Source: Mesorhizobium sp. B2-4-15 (GTDB lineage: Bacteria > Pseudomonadota > Alphaproteobacteria > Rhizobiales > Rhizobiaceae). Taken from it: 64,000 nucleotides of DNA. The DNA lies in assembly GCF_006658505.1 (NCBI RefSeq), contig NZ_VFUZ01000005.1, positions 186,001 through 250,000 on the forward strand, given 5' to 3'. Positions 54,901 to 63,623 of the stretch are shown here, piece by piece; within the stretch, counting starts at the first letter, position 1; each line of letters begins with the position of its first letter. Made by a program: the position numbers and the translations under genes. A model generated the notes under the pieces. That model was not told where the DNA came from. It searched no databases and saw only the letters and a list, made by a program, of their open reading frames with translations.

Positions 54901-55446
54901 CTGGACGCCGATGCGGAGCCCGGCTTTGCCGTGCTGCGCGGGCTCACGCTGCACAAGCTGCTCCAGATGTTGCCTGGCATGGCCGAGGATGCACGTGAGG
55001 GCGCGGCCGAGCGCTACCTGGCGCGCGTCGGGGCAGGCTGGCCGCCGTCAGAGCAGCAAAAAGCCTTGGCATCGGTCATTGCCATACTTGCCGACCCTCG
55101 CCTCGGCCAGTTGTTCGCGCCATCCTCCCGTGCCGAGGTCGCAATCATGGGCAGCCTGGAGGTAAGGGGGAAAAAGCGCTCCATTTCGGGCAAGATCGAC
55201 CGTTTGGCGGTCACCGCGGACACGGTCTCGATCGTCGACTACAAGACCAACCGGCCCGCACCCGCCTCTCTCGCCGAAGTCCCGCCGGCCTATGTGCTGC
55301 AGCTTGCGCTCTATCGCGCCCTGCTGCAGCCGCTTTATCCCGGGCGGGAGGTCAAGGCGGCTCTGCTGTTTACCGAGGCGCCAAGGCTGATCGAACTGCC
55401 GGCCCGGGCCATGGATGACGCCCTTGCCCGACTCACGGGAGCGTGA
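51940..55446 (+). CDS. addA: AddA subunit of the AddAB helicase-nuclease
   Basis: 1168 aa. UvrD-type superfamily 1A helicase followed by a RecB-like nuclease. Walker A A-N-A-G-S-G-K-T-H near residue 30, Walker B L-L-D-E-A-Q-D-T-S, motif III-like G-D-E-K-Q-S-I-Y-S-F-Q-G, motif V-VI region V-H-A-A-K-G-L-E and V-G-M-T-R-A-E-D-R. The C-terminal nuclease has G-K-I-D-R-L and V-D-Y-K-T-N. Translationally coupled to addB. It is followed by trxA, as in many Hyphomicrobiales. Confidence 0.94.
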   Translation: MKKAYPVPSDTASSQSRAADPGNSAWVSANAGSGKTHVLAQRVIRLLLNGTDPSKILCLTYTRAAAANMSNRVFSTLSDWTALGDAELAVKIEALEGRRPDRDTMRRARRLFAEALETPGGLKIQTIHAFCESVLHQFPLEANIPAHFEMLDSQMEASLFATARREMISAAGDRDLANAFATVLERGGEAGLDALLGEIVRKRDGLRLFLDAVGLDGFQPLFDEFHFRPGQTAEGIAASVWPLPGFLPDYFAGFVQAAESTDARSVLNNILPYARQAFAEGDPVRRLQLLARAFLKTDGAPYDPANAFKKALTDRLPDLAERYRSASGAIIETVDRLALFRMLEGTRAALTIADWLIARYEVLKRGRGFLDFNDLITRTVNLLARPDAGPWVQYKLDQGIDHILLDEAQDTSPDQWEVVKRLAEEFFAGFGARDRIHRTVFAVGDEKQSIYSFQGAAPDSFADSRLLFAGRVRDAEASFADLKLTWSFRSTDDVLAAVDRVFADPVVRRGISHDPDPLNHKAIRTDAPGYVEVWPSIGADIVDEPDDWTQAIDHAHAPAVRVAENVAATIAGWIGSGEIIEGRGKRLRPGDVLVLVRKRDSFVHALTRALKRRDIPVAGADRLSLPGHIAVKDLIALGHLLIQPQDDLSLAAILRSPIFDLPEEALFTLAAKRPPGLSLAASLRQQAEQSEPLAAVVAQLDGWASEAAFKPVFEFYAGLLARDGVRRKMIARLGPEAGDILDEFLSFCLAEERTGLPGLEAFLSTLENAGPEIKREMDQTRDEVRVMTVHAAKGLEAPVVFLVDGGSAPFSDQHLPRLMPFDGSGMHWNGKGYLWRSASDVANGFSKTAAARARELADDEYRRLLYVGMTRAEDRLIVCGYHGKRAPNAGTWHSIVSRALIGAPESEQRAHTATGEPVHRFHVTNLPPVAPSSGEQARQADAFGPSPATLFRPLPPFEDLPRPLSPSGASALIDEGKEAVVDKASPVLDADAEPGFAVLRGLTLHKLLQMLPGMAEDAREGAAERYLARVGAGWPPSEQQKALASVIAILADPRLGQLFAPSSRAEVAIMGSLEVRGKKRSISGKIDRLAVTADTVSIVDYKTNRPAPASLAEVPPAYVLQLALYRALLQPLYPGREVKAALLFTEAPRLIELPARAMDDALARLTGA

Positions 55447-55524
55447 CACAAGACCTGCTTGAAGAAGGGCGCGACAACCACCACATTTGGGTGCGACAAA
55501 GAACTCTCGAAAGGATTTTTCCGC

Positions 55525-55851
55525 ATGGGTGCCACCGTCAAGGTCGACAAGAACAATTTCCAGGCCGATGTGCTCAACGCCAAGGAGCCGGTCGTGGTCG
55601 ATTTCTGGGCGGAATGGTGCGGCCCGTGCAAGATGATCGCGCCGGCGCTCGAAGACATCGCCACTGAACTCGGGGCGAAAGTGAAGGTCGCCAAGCTGAA
55701 CATTGACGAGAATCCCGAGCTTGCCGCGCAATTCGGCGTGCGCTCGATCCCGACACTGATGATCTTCAAGGGCGGCGAAGTGGCTGACATGAAGGTCGGT
55801 GCCGCGCCCAAGACCGCGCTGTCGCACTGGATCAACGGCAATCTCGCCTGA
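55525..55851 (+). CDS. trxA: Thioredoxin 1
   Basis: 108 aa, standard length. Active site W-C-G-P-C in [10 protein letters not shown], and the cis-Pro segment S-I-P-T-L-M. General cytoplasmic disulfide reductase. Start at 55525 has aaaggat upstream; the longer open frame from 55459 is not thioredoxin-like. A strong terminator follows the stop. Confidence 0.95.
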   Translation: MGATVKVDKNNFQADVLNAKEPVVVDFWAEWCGPCKMIAPALEDIATELGAKVKVAKLNIDENPELAAQFGVRSIPTLMIFKGGEVADMKVGAAPKTALSHWINGNLA

Positions 55852-55873
55852 GTTTCCTAAAAATCGGATTGAT

Positions 55874-55899
55874 AAGCCCGGCCTCGCGCCGGGCTTTTT
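55874..55899 (+). terminator. Rho-independent terminator of trxA
   Basis: AAGCCCGGC (55874-55882) pairs with GCCGGGCTT (55888-55896) around a 5-base loop, with a T-tract after it. Located about 22 bases past the stop; ends the divL-to-trxA gene run. Confidence 0.9.
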
Positions 55900-55982
55900 G
55901 TTGGCGTCATCGGTGAACTGCTCTGGCCCTCACACAAGGGCTTTCCATGTCTTCTGTTGTAAGCAGAAGCAGGGAGAGAAAA

Positions 55983-56264
55983 ATGACCGGATCCGCCAAG
56001 GCCACCGTCTTCATCGACAATGAGCGCGTCATCGTCACCGAATACCGCTTCCAGCCGGGCGACAATACCGGTTGGCACCGCCATGGCCACGACTATGTCG
56101 TCGTGCCGCTGATGGACGGCAAGGTGAAACTATTGACCAAGGACGGCGAATCCTTCGCCGAGATGAAGAAGGGCGCGCCCTATTTCCGCAAGGAGGGTGT
56201 CGAGCACGACGTCATCAACGCCAATGAGGGCGAATACGCCTTTATCGAGATCGAGCTGAAGTAA
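55983..56264 (+). CDS. Small single-domain cupin protein
   Basis: 93 aa cupin_2-type beta-barrel. The first cupin motif is readable as G-W-H-R-H-G-H-D-Y with P-L-M-D-G-K, and the second His in E-G-V-E-H-D-V-I-N. The metal-binding His residues are present, so it may bind a metal, but the substrate is unknown. ATG 55983 is preceded by agggagag; an open frame to 55947 exists. Monocistronic between the trxA terminator and a vapBC pair. Confidence 0.75.
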   Translation: MTGSAKATVFIDNERVIVTEYRFQPGDNTGWHRHGHDYVVVPLMDGKVKLLTKDGESFAEMKKGAPYFRKEGVEHDVINANEGEYAFIEIELK

Positions 56265-56313
56265 CCGGCGTCTCGACGGATTGGTGTATATATCTTTCAA
56301 ACGGGAGTTTGAA

Positions 56314-56583
56314 ATGGCTGAACCACAACTGTCAGTGCGCAGTGCAAAAGCACGCGATCTGGCTCATCGCCTTGCTCGCCGGGAGAACCGCTCGATAGCC
56401 GATGTGGTCGAACGCGCGCTTGAATCCTACGAGATACGGGAAGCGGGCCGAGAACCCGCGTCCGCCTTCTATGCTCGTCTGACTGCAAGCAGCGGCGCCG
56501 ACATTGATCTGGAGGAAGTCATCCGCGAAGGCCGCCAGGTTCATACAGGGCCCGAGCTTTGGTTTTCCTCGATATTGACGTGA
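56314..56583 (+). CDS. vapB: VapB-type antitoxin with extended C-terminus
   Basis: 89 aa. N-terminal part M-A-E-P-Q-L-S-V-R-S-A-K-A-R-D-L-A and R-R-E-N-R-S-I-A-D-V-V-E-R-A-L matches the VapB family (Rv0623/PSK-operon type) that pairs with PIN toxins. After H-T-G-P-E-L, where this family usually ends, seven extra residues follow (W-F-S-S-I-L-T), which read across the start of vapC. The TGG codon for that Trp would be TGA with one base change. Start at 56314 chosen because the family begins there. Confidence 0.78.
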   Translation: MAEPQLSVRSAKARDLAHRLARRENRSIADVVERALESYEIREAGREPASAFYARLTASSGADIDLEEVIREGRQVHTGPELWFSSILT

Positions 56584-56960
56584 TTTCGGAGGCACCAGAC
56601 GAAGCCGTACTGGCTTGGCTTGTCCGCCATGATGCGGAACTGGCCCTTCCCACGGTGACGATTGCCGAAATCGCGTTCGGCATCCAAAAAATACGACCTG
56701 ATGAGCGTGCCGATCGGTTGGAGCATGGCCTTTCTCAATGGCGCCATCGATTTGCGGATCGCATTTTTGGACTGACCGAGGAGGCTGCCTTGGCTTATGG
56801 CGAGATCATGGAAACGGCCAGGAGGAAAGGCCGCGGCATGTCGGCTCCCGACGGAATGATTGCAGCAATCGCGCGCGTAAACGGTGGTCGGTTGGCAACG
56901 CGCAATCTCAACGACTTCGGTGCCACGAGCCTTGATTTGATCTCACCGTGGGATTTCTGA
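56559..56960 (+). CDS. vapC: VapC-type PIN-domain ribonuclease toxin
   Basis: 133 aa. Four acidic PIN residues are visible: Asp5 in F-L-D-I-D-V-I-S-E, Glu in T-I-A-E-I-A-F-G, Asp in S-A-P-D-G-M-I-A-A, and Asp in R-N-L-N-D-F-G. The family usually starts M-I-x-L-D-T-N-V-I-S-E; here it is M-V-F-L-D-I-D-V. The start is TTG 56559, which lies 25 bases inside the antitoxin gene. Such toxins cut tRNA or rRNA when freed from VapB. Looks functional. Confidence 0.85.
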   Translation: MVFLDIDVISEAPDEAVLAWLVRHDAELALPTVTIAEIAFGIQKIRPDERADRLEHGLSQWRHRFADRIFGLTEEAALAYGEIMETARRKGRGMSAPDGMIAAIARVNGGRLATRNLNDFGATSLDLISPWDF

Positions 56961-57002
56961 GCGGCCTGCCGCCAAGCGTGCCGAACCGTGAGAGGCGCCA
57001 CC

Positions 57003-58328
57003 TCAGGTCGGCGGCGTGCCGTTTTCGGCCAGCACCGCACCGGCGAGGTAAAGCGAGCCGCCGATCAGGATGCGCGGCGGCGGGCCGTCCCAGGTGTCGC
57101 GCAGCAGCATCAGCGCGCTGGCGACGGAACTGACCGGCTCTGCCGACAACCCGGCTTCCGTGGCGCGGATCGCCAGTTCGTCGTTCGGCACGCCGGCGTC
57201 GCTCATGCTCACCGGCACGGTGTAGACATGCCGGACCAGGCCTTTGAAGGCGCGGAAATAGCCGCTCTGGTCCTTGGTGTTGATCATGCCCGAGATGAGG
57301 AAGAGCGAGCGCGGGTTCTTTTCTTCCTGCTCGGCCAAGGCTTCGGCGACGACCACGCCGGCGCCCGGATTGTGGCCGCCGTCGAGCCAGATGTCGGCGC
57401 CCTTGGGCGCTAGCTCGGTCAGGCGACCCTGCACAAGTTTCTGCATGCGGCCGGGCCAGGCTACATTGGTCATCGCCTTCTCGGCGGCGCGGTGGCCGAT
57501 CTCGAAGCCGGCGGCCTTGACCGCGGCGATCGCCGCGGCCGCATTGGCGAACTGGTGACGACCTGGCAGCCGCGGCGGCGGCAGGTCCATCAGTCCGTCC
57601 TCGTCCTGGTAGACCATGCGGCCGTTTTCCTCGAAGGCCAGGAAATCCTGGCCGTAGACGAAGGTCGGGCATTCCAGCCGCTCGGCGGTTTCGATCAACA
57701 CCTGCAGCGCCGTTTCGCTTTCCTGCGCACCGATCACCACGGGGCAGCCGCGTTTCATGATGCCGGCCTTTTCAGCCGCGATCAGTTCGACACGGTCGCC
57801 GAGATAGGCCTCGTGGTCCATAGACACCGGCATGATCACCGACACGGCCGGCCTGCCGATGACATTGGTGGCATCGAAGCGGCCGCCGAGACCGACCTCG
57901 ATGATGGCGGCTTCGGCGGGATGCTCCGAAAACAGGATGAAGGTGACGGCGGTGAGGATTTCGAAGACGGTGATTTTCTGGCCTTCATTGGCCTTGGCGA
58001 CGCGGGCAATGGCCTCGGCGAAGACATCATCGTCGACCAGCCTGCCACCGCCTTCGGCGGCAAGCCGATAGCGCTCGTGCCAACTGACTAGATGCGGCGA
58101 CGTGTGCACGTGCACAAGGCGTCCGGACGCTTCCAGAAGCGCCCGCGAGAAGGCCGCGCACGAACCCTTGCCGTTGGTGCCGGCGATATGGATGACCGGC
58201 GGCAGCAAGTCCTGCGGATTGCCCAGCCGCTCCAAAAGCCGTGTGATGCGGTCGAGCGAAAGGTCGAAGCCTTTCGGGTGAAGCGCCATCAGGGCTTCGA
58301 TTTCGCGGTCGGCGGCGAGCGTCGTCAT
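57003..58328 (-). CDS. folC: Dihydrofolate synthase / folylpolyglutamate synthase
   Basis: 441 aa, typical. Adds glutamate to dihydropteroate and to folates. ATP-binding loop H-I-A-G-T-N-G-K-G-S near residue 48, later S-P-H-L and the Mur-ligase-type H-x-x-Y-L-G-D region (M-D-H-E-A-Y-L-G-D). Start at 58328 (M-T-T-L-A-A-D); the open frame extends six codons further. It follows accD in the same direction, the common Hyphomicrobiales order trpB-trpA-accD-folC. Confidence 0.94.
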   Translation of the reverse strand: MTTLAADREIEALMALHPKGFDLSLDRITRLLERLGNPQDLLPPVIHIAGTNGKGSCAAFSRALLEASGRLVHVHTSPHLVSWHERYRLAAEGGGRLVDDDVFAEAIARVAKANEGQKITVFEILTAVTFILFSEHPAEAAIIEVGLGGRFDATNVIGRPAVSVIMPVSMDHEAYLGDRVELIAAEKAGIMKRGCPVVIGAQESETALQVLIETAERLECPTFVYGQDFLAFEENGRMVYQDEDGLMDLPPPRLPGRHQFANAAAAIAAVKAAGFEIGHRAAEKAMTNVAWPGRMQKLVQGRLTELAPKGADIWLDGGHNPGAGVVVAEALAEQEEKNPRSLFLISGMINTKDQSGYFRAFKGLVRHVYTVPVSMSDAGVPNDELAIRATEAGLSAEPVSSVASALMLLRDTWDGPPPRILIGGSLYLAGAVLAENGTPPT

Positions 58329-58448
58329 GTCAGAATCCCTGCGCATGGCCCGAGAGCCAGAATCGCTCCCGCAATGACCACGGCAATCAAAAGGCTACAG
58401 CGCGCCATGGACACGGCGCAATCGTTGTTCGCGGCGGCTGGTGTCGCG

Positions 58449-59375
58449 TCAGGCCTGCGGCCTGGATTCGCCGGCAACCACGGCTGGCGGCAAGATTTCC
58501 GGTTCCAGCGGCTTTTCCGCCTCCGGCATCTTGAGCAGCATCTTGAGCAGGCGGGCGATCGTCTCGCGCAGCTCAAGCCGCGACACCACCATGTCGACCA
58601 TGCCGTGCTCCATCAGATATTCGGAGCGCTGGAAGCCGTCCGGCAGTTTTTCACGGATGGTCTGTTCGATGACGCGCGGCCCGGCAAAGCCGATCAGCGC
58701 GCCGGGCTCGGCGATGTGCACATCGCCCAGCATGGCGTAGGAGGCGGTGACGCCGCCGGTGGTCGGATTGGTCAGCACGACGATATAGGGCAGGCCGGCT
58801 TCCTTCAGCCGGTCGACGCCGACCGTTGTGCGCGGCAATTGCATCAGCGACAGGATGCCTTCCTGCATACGGGCGCCGCCCGAAGCAGCGAACAGGATCA
58901 GCGGCCGCCTGCGCTGCAGGGCGACCTCGAAAGCGTGCACGATGGCATCGCCCGCCGCCATGCCGAGCGAGCCGCCCATGAAGGCGAAATCCTGCACCGT
59001 CACCACCACCGGCAGGCCGTCGATGGTGCCGAGCGCGTTGACGATCGCATCTTCCAGGCCGGTCTTGGCCTTGGCGTCCTTAAGCCGGTCGGTGTAGCGC
59101 TTCTCGTCGCGGAACTTCAGCGGATCCTGCACGACCTTCGGGTTCTCGAGCTGCTCGTACTTGCCGTCGTCGAGGAAGTATTTCAGCCGCTCCTTGGCCG
59201 AGATCTTCATATGATGGCCGGAGGACGGAATTACGAACTGGTTGGATTCCAGATCCTTGTGGAACACCATCTCGCCGGTCTCGGGATCCTTGATCCAGAG
59301 ATTCTCGGGCATGTCGGTGCGCCGGCCAAGCATCGAATTGATCTTCGGGCGAACGTAATTGGTGATCCAGTTCAT
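58449..59375 (-). CDS. accD: Acetyl-CoA carboxylase carboxyltransferase, beta subunit
   Basis: 308 aa. Transfers the carboxyl group from biotin to acetyl-CoA to give malonyl-CoA, with AccA. Crotonase-fold blocks are visible: [31 protein letters not shown]. The N-terminal Cys4 zinc ribbon of E. coli AccD is replaced: the first pair reads K-D-P-E-T-G-E and the second V-I-P-S-S-G-H, so all four cysteines are gone. Start at 59375 (M-N-W-I-T-N-Y). Confidence 0.94.
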   Translation of the reverse strand: MNWITNYVRPKINSMLGRRTDMPENLWIKDPETGEMVFHKDLESNQFVIPSSGHHMKISAKERLKYFLDDGKYEQLENPKVVQDPLKFRDEKRYTDRLKDAKAKTGLEDAIVNALGTIDGLPVVVTVQDFAFMGGSLGMAAGDAIVHAFEVALQRRRPLILFAASGGARMQEGILSLMQLPRTTVGVDRLKEAGLPYIVVLTNPTTGGVTASYAMLGDVHIAEPGALIGFAGPRVIEQTIREKLPDGFQRSEYLMEHGMVDMVVSRLELRETIARLLKMLLKMPEAEKPLEPEILPPAVVAGESRPQA

Positions 59376-59460
59376 CGCTTCGGCTCCTGTCCTGACGAAG
59401 AGTTGTTAATGCATGCCGCCCTTTGGGATATCGGCATGCACAAAACCAGAGGTAGGAGAA

Positions 59461-60300
59461 CTATTCGGCGGCAGCAAGGCGGGCCGAACGCACGCCTTGT
59501 GCAAGGCCGCTGACCAGCGTGGCGACGGCCTCGGCCGGATCGGCGGTTTTTTCACCCTTCGGCCCCAGCACATTGGCCACCGCACTGACGATCGCGGTGC
59601 CGACGACGACGCCATCGGCATTGGCGCCGATCACGCGCGCCTGCTCGGCGGTCTTGACGCCGAAGCCGACGCAAACCGGCAGGTCGGTATGGCTCTTGAT
59701 GCGCTTCACCGCTGACGCCACCTTGCCGGTGTCGGCCAGCGCCGAGCCGGTGATGCCGGTCATGGACACATAGTAGACGAAGCCGGACGTGTTCTGCAGC
59801 ACCTTGGGCAGCCGCTTGTCGTCGGTGGTCGGCGTCGCCAGGCGGATGAAGTTGATGCCCGCCTTCAGCGCCGGAATGCAAAGCTCCTCGTCCATCTCGG
59901 GAGGCAGGTCGACGACGATCAGTCCGTCGATGCCGCTGGCCAGCGCGTCTTTCAGGAAACGGTCGACGCCGTAAATGTAGATCGGGTTGTAGTAACCCAT
60001 CAGCAGGATCGGCGTTTCATTGTCGCCTGCGCGGAACTCCGCCGCCATCTTCAGCGTCTTGACCAGCGTCTGGCCGCCTTTCAGCGCGCGCAGGCCCGCC
60101 GCCTGGATCGCCGGGCCGTCGGCCATCGGATCGGAAAAAGGCATGCCGAGCTCGATAATGTCGGAGCCGGCCGCGGGCAGCGCCTTCATGATCGACAGCG
60201 AGGTGTCGTAGTCCGGGTCGCCGCCCATGAAATAGGTGACGAGCGCCGGGCGGCCTTCGGTCTTCAGCTTCGCCATGCGGCGGTCGATGCGGGTCGTCAT
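59461..60300 (-). CDS. trpA: Tryptophan synthase alpha chain
   Basis: 279 aa. Cleaves indole-3-glycerol phosphate to indole and glyceraldehyde 3-phosphate. Catalytic Glu is in [11 protein letters not shown] and Asp in I-V-V-D-L-P-P-E. The [10 protein letters not shown] segment and V-G-F-G-V-K-T phosphate site are visible. It begins two bases after the trpB stop (minus strand), so the two subunits are produced together. Confidence 0.96.
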   Translation of the reverse strand: MTTRIDRRMAKLKTEGRPALVTYFMGGDPDYDTSLSIMKALPAAGSDIIELGMPFSDPMADGPAIQAAGLRALKGGQTLVKTLKMAAEFRAGDNETPILLMGYYNPIYIYGVDRFLKDALASGIDGLIVVDLPPEMDEELCIPALKAGINFIRLATPTTDDKRLPKVLQNTSGFVYYVSMTGITGSALADTGKVASAVKRIKSHTDLPVCVGFGVKTAEQARVIGANADGVVVGTAIVSAVANVLGPKGEKTADPAEAVATLVSGLAQGVRSARLAAAE

Positions 60301-60302
60301 GA

Positions 60303-61553
60303 TCAGATCTCCATGCCCAGCATCGAGGCCACCGTGTGCACGTCCTTGTCGCCACGGCCCGAAAGGTTGACGATGACGATCTGGTCCTTGTCCATGGCGG
60401 GAACGATCTTCACCGCATGCGCGATGGCGTGCGCGGATTCCAGCGCCGGAATGATGCCTTCGACGCGCGTGGTCAACTTGAAGGCTTCCAGCGCCTCGTC
60501 ATCGAGGATCGGCACATATTCGACGCGGCCGGAGTCGCGCAGCCAGGAATGCTCAGGGCCGACACCGGGATAATCGAGACCGGCCGAGATCGAATGGCCG
60601 TCCATGATCTGGCCGTCGGCATTCTGCAGGAGATAGGTGCGGTTGCCGTGCAGCACGCCGGGCGAGCCGGCATTCATCGAGGCGCAATGCTCGATGCCGT
60701 CGAGACCGCGCCCGCCGGCCTCGATGCCGATGATGCGCACATCCTTGTCATCTAGGAAGGGGTGGAACAGGCCGATGGCGTTGGAGCCACCGCCGACAGC
60801 GGCTATGATGGTGTCCGGCAGCCGGCCTTCCTGTTCGAGGATTTGCGCGCGCGCTTCCGAACCGATCACCGACTGGAAGTCGCGCACCAGCTCCGGATAG
60901 GGATGCGGGCCCGCCGCGGTGCCGATCAGGTAATAGGTGTCCTCGACATTGGTCACCCAGTCGCGCAGGGCTTCGTTCATGGCGTCCTTCAGCGTGCCGT
61001 GGCCAGCGGTGACCGGCCGCACTTCGGCGCCAAGCAGCTTCATGCGGAAGACATTGGGGCTTTGGCGGGCGACGTCGGTAGCGCCCATATAGACCACGCA
61101 GGGAAAGCCGAAGCGGGCCGCGACGGTGGCGGACGCCACGCCATGCTGGCCGGCACCGGTCTCGGCGATGATGCGCTTCTTGCCCATGCGCTTGGCGAGC
61201 AGGATCTGGCCGAGGCAGTTGTTGATCTTGTGCGAGCCGGTGTGGTTCAGGTCCTCACGCTTGAAATAGACTTTGGCGCCGCCCCCGAGCCCCTTCGCCG
61301 AGGAAACCTCACGAAGATGTTTCGTCAGCCCCTCAGCGAAATAAAGCTTCGACGGCCGCCCGGCATAGTGGGTCGAAAGATCGGTCAGCTCAGCCCTGAA
61401 ATCCGGATCGTTCCTGACCTCGTTCCAGTTCTTTTCCAGATCGAGGATCAGAGGCATCAGCGTTTCGGCGACGAAACGGCCGCCGAAAATGCCGAACATG
61501 CCCTGCTCGTCGGGTCCGGTGCGGAAGGAATTGGGTGTCGCCGGCTTGTTCAT
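60303..61553 (-). CDS. trpB: Tryptophan synthase beta chain
   Basis: 416 aa. Joins indole and serine with pyridoxal phosphate. The PLP Lys is in [10 protein letters not shown]; the glycine loop G-G-G-S-N-A is visible, as is the E-T-G-A-G-Q-H-G-V substrate loop. Start chosen at 61553 (M-N-K-P-A-T-P) with aggagat upstream; the frame extends back into a palindromic repeat, which is not coding. Separated from trpF by that repeat. Confidence 0.96.
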   Translation of the reverse strand: MNKPATPNSFRTGPDEQGMFGIFGGRFVAETLMPLILDLEKNWNEVRNDPDFRAELTDLSTHYAGRPSKLYFAEGLTKHLREVSSAKGLGGGAKVYFKREDLNHTGSHKINNCLGQILLAKRMGKKRIIAETGAGQHGVASATVAARFGFPCVVYMGATDVARQSPNVFRMKLLGAEVRPVTAGHGTLKDAMNEALRDWVTNVEDTYYLIGTAAGPHPYPELVRDFQSVIGSEARAQILEQEGRLPDTIIAAVGGGSNAIGLFHPFLDDKDVRIIGIEAGGRGLDGIEHCASMNAGSPGVLHGNRTYLLQNADGQIMDGHSISAGLDYPGVGPEHSWLRDSGRVEYVPILDDEALEAFKLTTRVEGIIPALESAHAIAHAVKIVPAMDKDQIVIVNLSGRGDKDVHTVASMLGMEI

Positions 61554-61581
61554 CGCCGATCTCCTGGCTTCTTGACTTGTT

Positions 61582-61629
61582 GAGCATGTCCTTGTCGGAA
61601 AACCGGTTCCACTTTTCCGGAACATGCTC
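61582..61629. repeat. Rhizobial intergenic palindrome (RIME-like) between trpF and trpB
   Basis: GAGCATGTCC (61582-61591) and GGAACATGCTC (61619-61629) form the ends, and cggaaaaccggttcc-acttttccgg makes the inner hairpin. It resembles the common rhizobial motif GAGCATG...TTTTCCGAAAACCGGTTCC...CATGCTC, known as intergenic mosaic element. Confidence 0.75.
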
Positions 61630-61642
61630 TGGTTTGAGCCGG

Positions 61643-62302
61643 TCAGGCGGCGCGGTCGTCGCGTGCTGCCCGGACGGCCCGGAAAAACTGTTCGATCAGC
61701 CCCGGATCCTTGACACCCGGCGCGCTTTCCACGCCCGAGGAAATGTCTATTCCGGGCGGGTTTGCAAGCCGAAGGGCATCGCCGATATTGGCGGCGTTAA
61801 GCCCACCGGAAAGCATGTAATCGACGCCGGCGTCAAGGCCGGCGAGAATGCGCCAGTCGAAGGCCACACCATTGCCGCCCGGCAGCTCGGAGCCCCTAGG
61901 CGGCTTGGCGTCGAACAGGAAGCGGTCGGCAACGCCGATGAGCGGCTTGATCCGGTCGAGGTCGGCAGCCTCGCTGAGCGGCAGCGCCTTCATCACGGGC
62001 AGGCCATGGCGGGCCTTCAGTTCGGCCACCCGTCCGGGTGTTTCCGAGCCGTGCAACTGCAGCATATCGGGCTGCATCGCCGTGACGATCTCGTCCAGGA
62101 AGGCGTCGCTGGCATCGACCGTGACGGCGACCGCCAAAGCCTTGCCGCGCGCCGCTTCGCGCAGGCGACCGGCCTCAGCCGGCTCGACATAGCGAGGGCT
62201 TTTAGCGAAGAAAATAAAACCGACATGGCTGGCGCCGCCGGCCAGGGCCGCGGCCATAGCCTGGTCGGTCTTCAAACCGCAGATCTTGATGTCGAGCGCC
62301 AT
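61643..62302 (-). CDS. trpF: Phosphoribosylanthranilate isomerase
   Basis: 219 aa. Third-last step of tryptophan synthesis. Catalytic Cys in I-K-I-C-G-L-K near residue 7 and Asp in F-D-A-K-P-P-R-G; the phosphate site reads [10 protein letters not shown] and G-I-D-I-S-S-G-V-E near the end. It is first of the minus-strand trpF-trpB-trpA-accD-folC run. Start ATG at 62302. Confidence 0.95.
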   Translation of the reverse strand: MALDIKICGLKTDQAMAAALAGGASHVGFIFFAKSPRYVEPAEAGRLREAARGKALAVAVTVDASDAFLDEIVTAMQPDMLQLHGSETPGRVAELKARHGLPVMKALPLSEAADLDRIKPLIGVADRFLFDAKPPRGSELPGGNGVAFDWRILAGLDAGVDYMLSGGLNAANIGDALRLANPPGIDISSGVESAPGVKDPGLIEQFFRAVRAARDDRAA

Positions 62303-62429
62303 GGCGCGGGAATTGGCACGAAAAGCGATAAGAGTCGAGAAAAAGCATGCTGTTTGCCGGCAAGGCCAAAGGCGCTACCTATTGATGGAGGGCACGTTGA
62401 TGAACAGCATGCCGGGCGGGAGAACGACC

Positions 62430-62657
62430 ATGACCGATACAACCGACCCAACCGTTGCCGAACTGAAGCAGAAGATCGCACAGGCGCGTGACGTCATCGC
62501 ACATCTCATGGACAAGGCCGCCTTCAACGGCGCCGAAGCACATCGCGCTCTGGAGTATTTCGGCAGCGACGCCTTCGATCGGAACTTTTTGCCCTGGCCG
62601 CATCATGGGAATGAGGGGCTGAGGCCGGAGGAACTCAATGCGGCGAATGATGATTGA
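62430..62657 (+). CDS. Small hypothetical protein
   Basis: 75 aa as chosen, with gcgggagaac upstream of ATG 62430; earlier in-frame starts exist (62400, 62385). Sequence begins M-T-D-T-T-D-P-T-V-A-E-L-K-Q-K-I, with an amphipathic helix, and ends with H-G-N-E-G-L-R-P-E-E-L. No signal peptide, membrane segment or known motif that I recognise. It is on the opposite strand from its neighbours, divergent from trpF. Codon use looks normal, so I think it is real. Confidence 0.5.
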   Translation: MTDTTDPTVAELKQKIAQARDVIAHLMDKAAFNGAEAHRALEYFGSDAFDRNFLPWPHHGNEGLRPEELNAANDD

Positions 62658-62766
62658 GGTGCCAGAATAGAGTAAACACGCGAACAAGGCTGACGGGACA
62701 GCACCCCCTTCTGGCCTGCCGGCCATCTTCCCCGAAGGTGGAGATCGGATGTCGCCTTGGCCTCGC

Positions 62767-63525
62767 CTACTCGAACACGATCGCCTGCAGGGCTCCGCCG
62801 TTGCGCTTCAGCCAATCCTTGCAACGGTCAGTGTCGGGGCAAAGTTTTTCGCACAGTTTCCAGAATTTCGGGCCGTGGTTCATCTCTTTCAGATGCGCCA
62901 CCTCATGCGCGACGAGGTAGTTTATGACCGGTGGCGGTGCCATCATGATACGCCAGGAGAAAGACAGATTGCCTTCCGAGGTGCAGGAACCCCAGCGGCT
63001 TGACGTATCCTTATAGCGGATCGCCTTGGCGCGCTTGCCAAGCGCCTCGGTGTGCCTGACCACCAGCTTCTCGATATCTTTCTTGGCCTCGCGCTTCAGG
63101 AAATCGGCGATGCGGCGCGGCAGGTGCACACGCTCGCCATGCACGATCAGCAGCGGGCCGCGCTCGTCGCGCGACACGGTGACGGTGCCGCGCTTTGACG
63201 GTTCATGGACGATGCGGTGTGGCACGCCCCGAACTGGGAGCTTGATGCCGGGCCGTACCTGAGGCCGCGTCGGCACCTTGGCCAGCCGCTGCTCCAGCCA
63301 GTCCTGATGGCGATCGAGGAACCGCTCCACCTCGCCACGGCGCAGGCCAGGCGGCACGGTGATGCGCAGGCCCTGGCCACCGGAATCGATGCGCAGCGTC
63401 AGACGCCGCGCCCTGGCACTCTCGACGATCTTGAGCGGCAATGTGCGGCCGGCGACGCAATATTCACGCTCGACGACGGGCGTGGGCTTAGGCTTTGTCA
63501 GATTGCGAAAGAATCCGAGGGTCAT
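62767..63525 (-). CDS. YgjP/M48-type (DUF45) metallopeptidase
   Basis: 252 aa. Zinc motif H-E-V-A-H-L-K-E-M-N-H near residue 210 (HExxH with a third His), typical of the YgjP-like family related to WLM and SprT. R-W-G-S-C-T-S-E-G-N-L-S-F-S-W-R precedes it, also a family hallmark. No signal peptide. Cellular role is not established. It precedes the DUF2852 gene terminus on the same strand. Confidence 0.85.
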   Translation of the reverse strand: MTLGFFRNLTKPKPTPVVEREYCVAGRTLPLKIVESARARRLTLRIDSGGQGLRITVPPGLRRGEVERFLDRHQDWLEQRLAKVPTRPQVRPGIKLPVRGVPHRIVHEPSKRGTVTVSRDERGPLLIVHGERVHLPRRIADFLKREAKKDIEKLVVRHTEALGKRAKAIRYKDTSSRWGSCTSEGNLSFSWRIMMAPPPVINYLVAHEVAHLKEMNHGPKFWKLCEKLCPDTDRCKDWLKRNGGALQAIVFE

Positions 63526-63623
63526 GGCGGGACGATACGCGATTCGGGAAAAACGAATAGAACAAAAAAGAAACGGCGCCGCTTGCGCGACGCCGTCATC
63601 ATACCTCAGCCTGTCGCGCGGCT

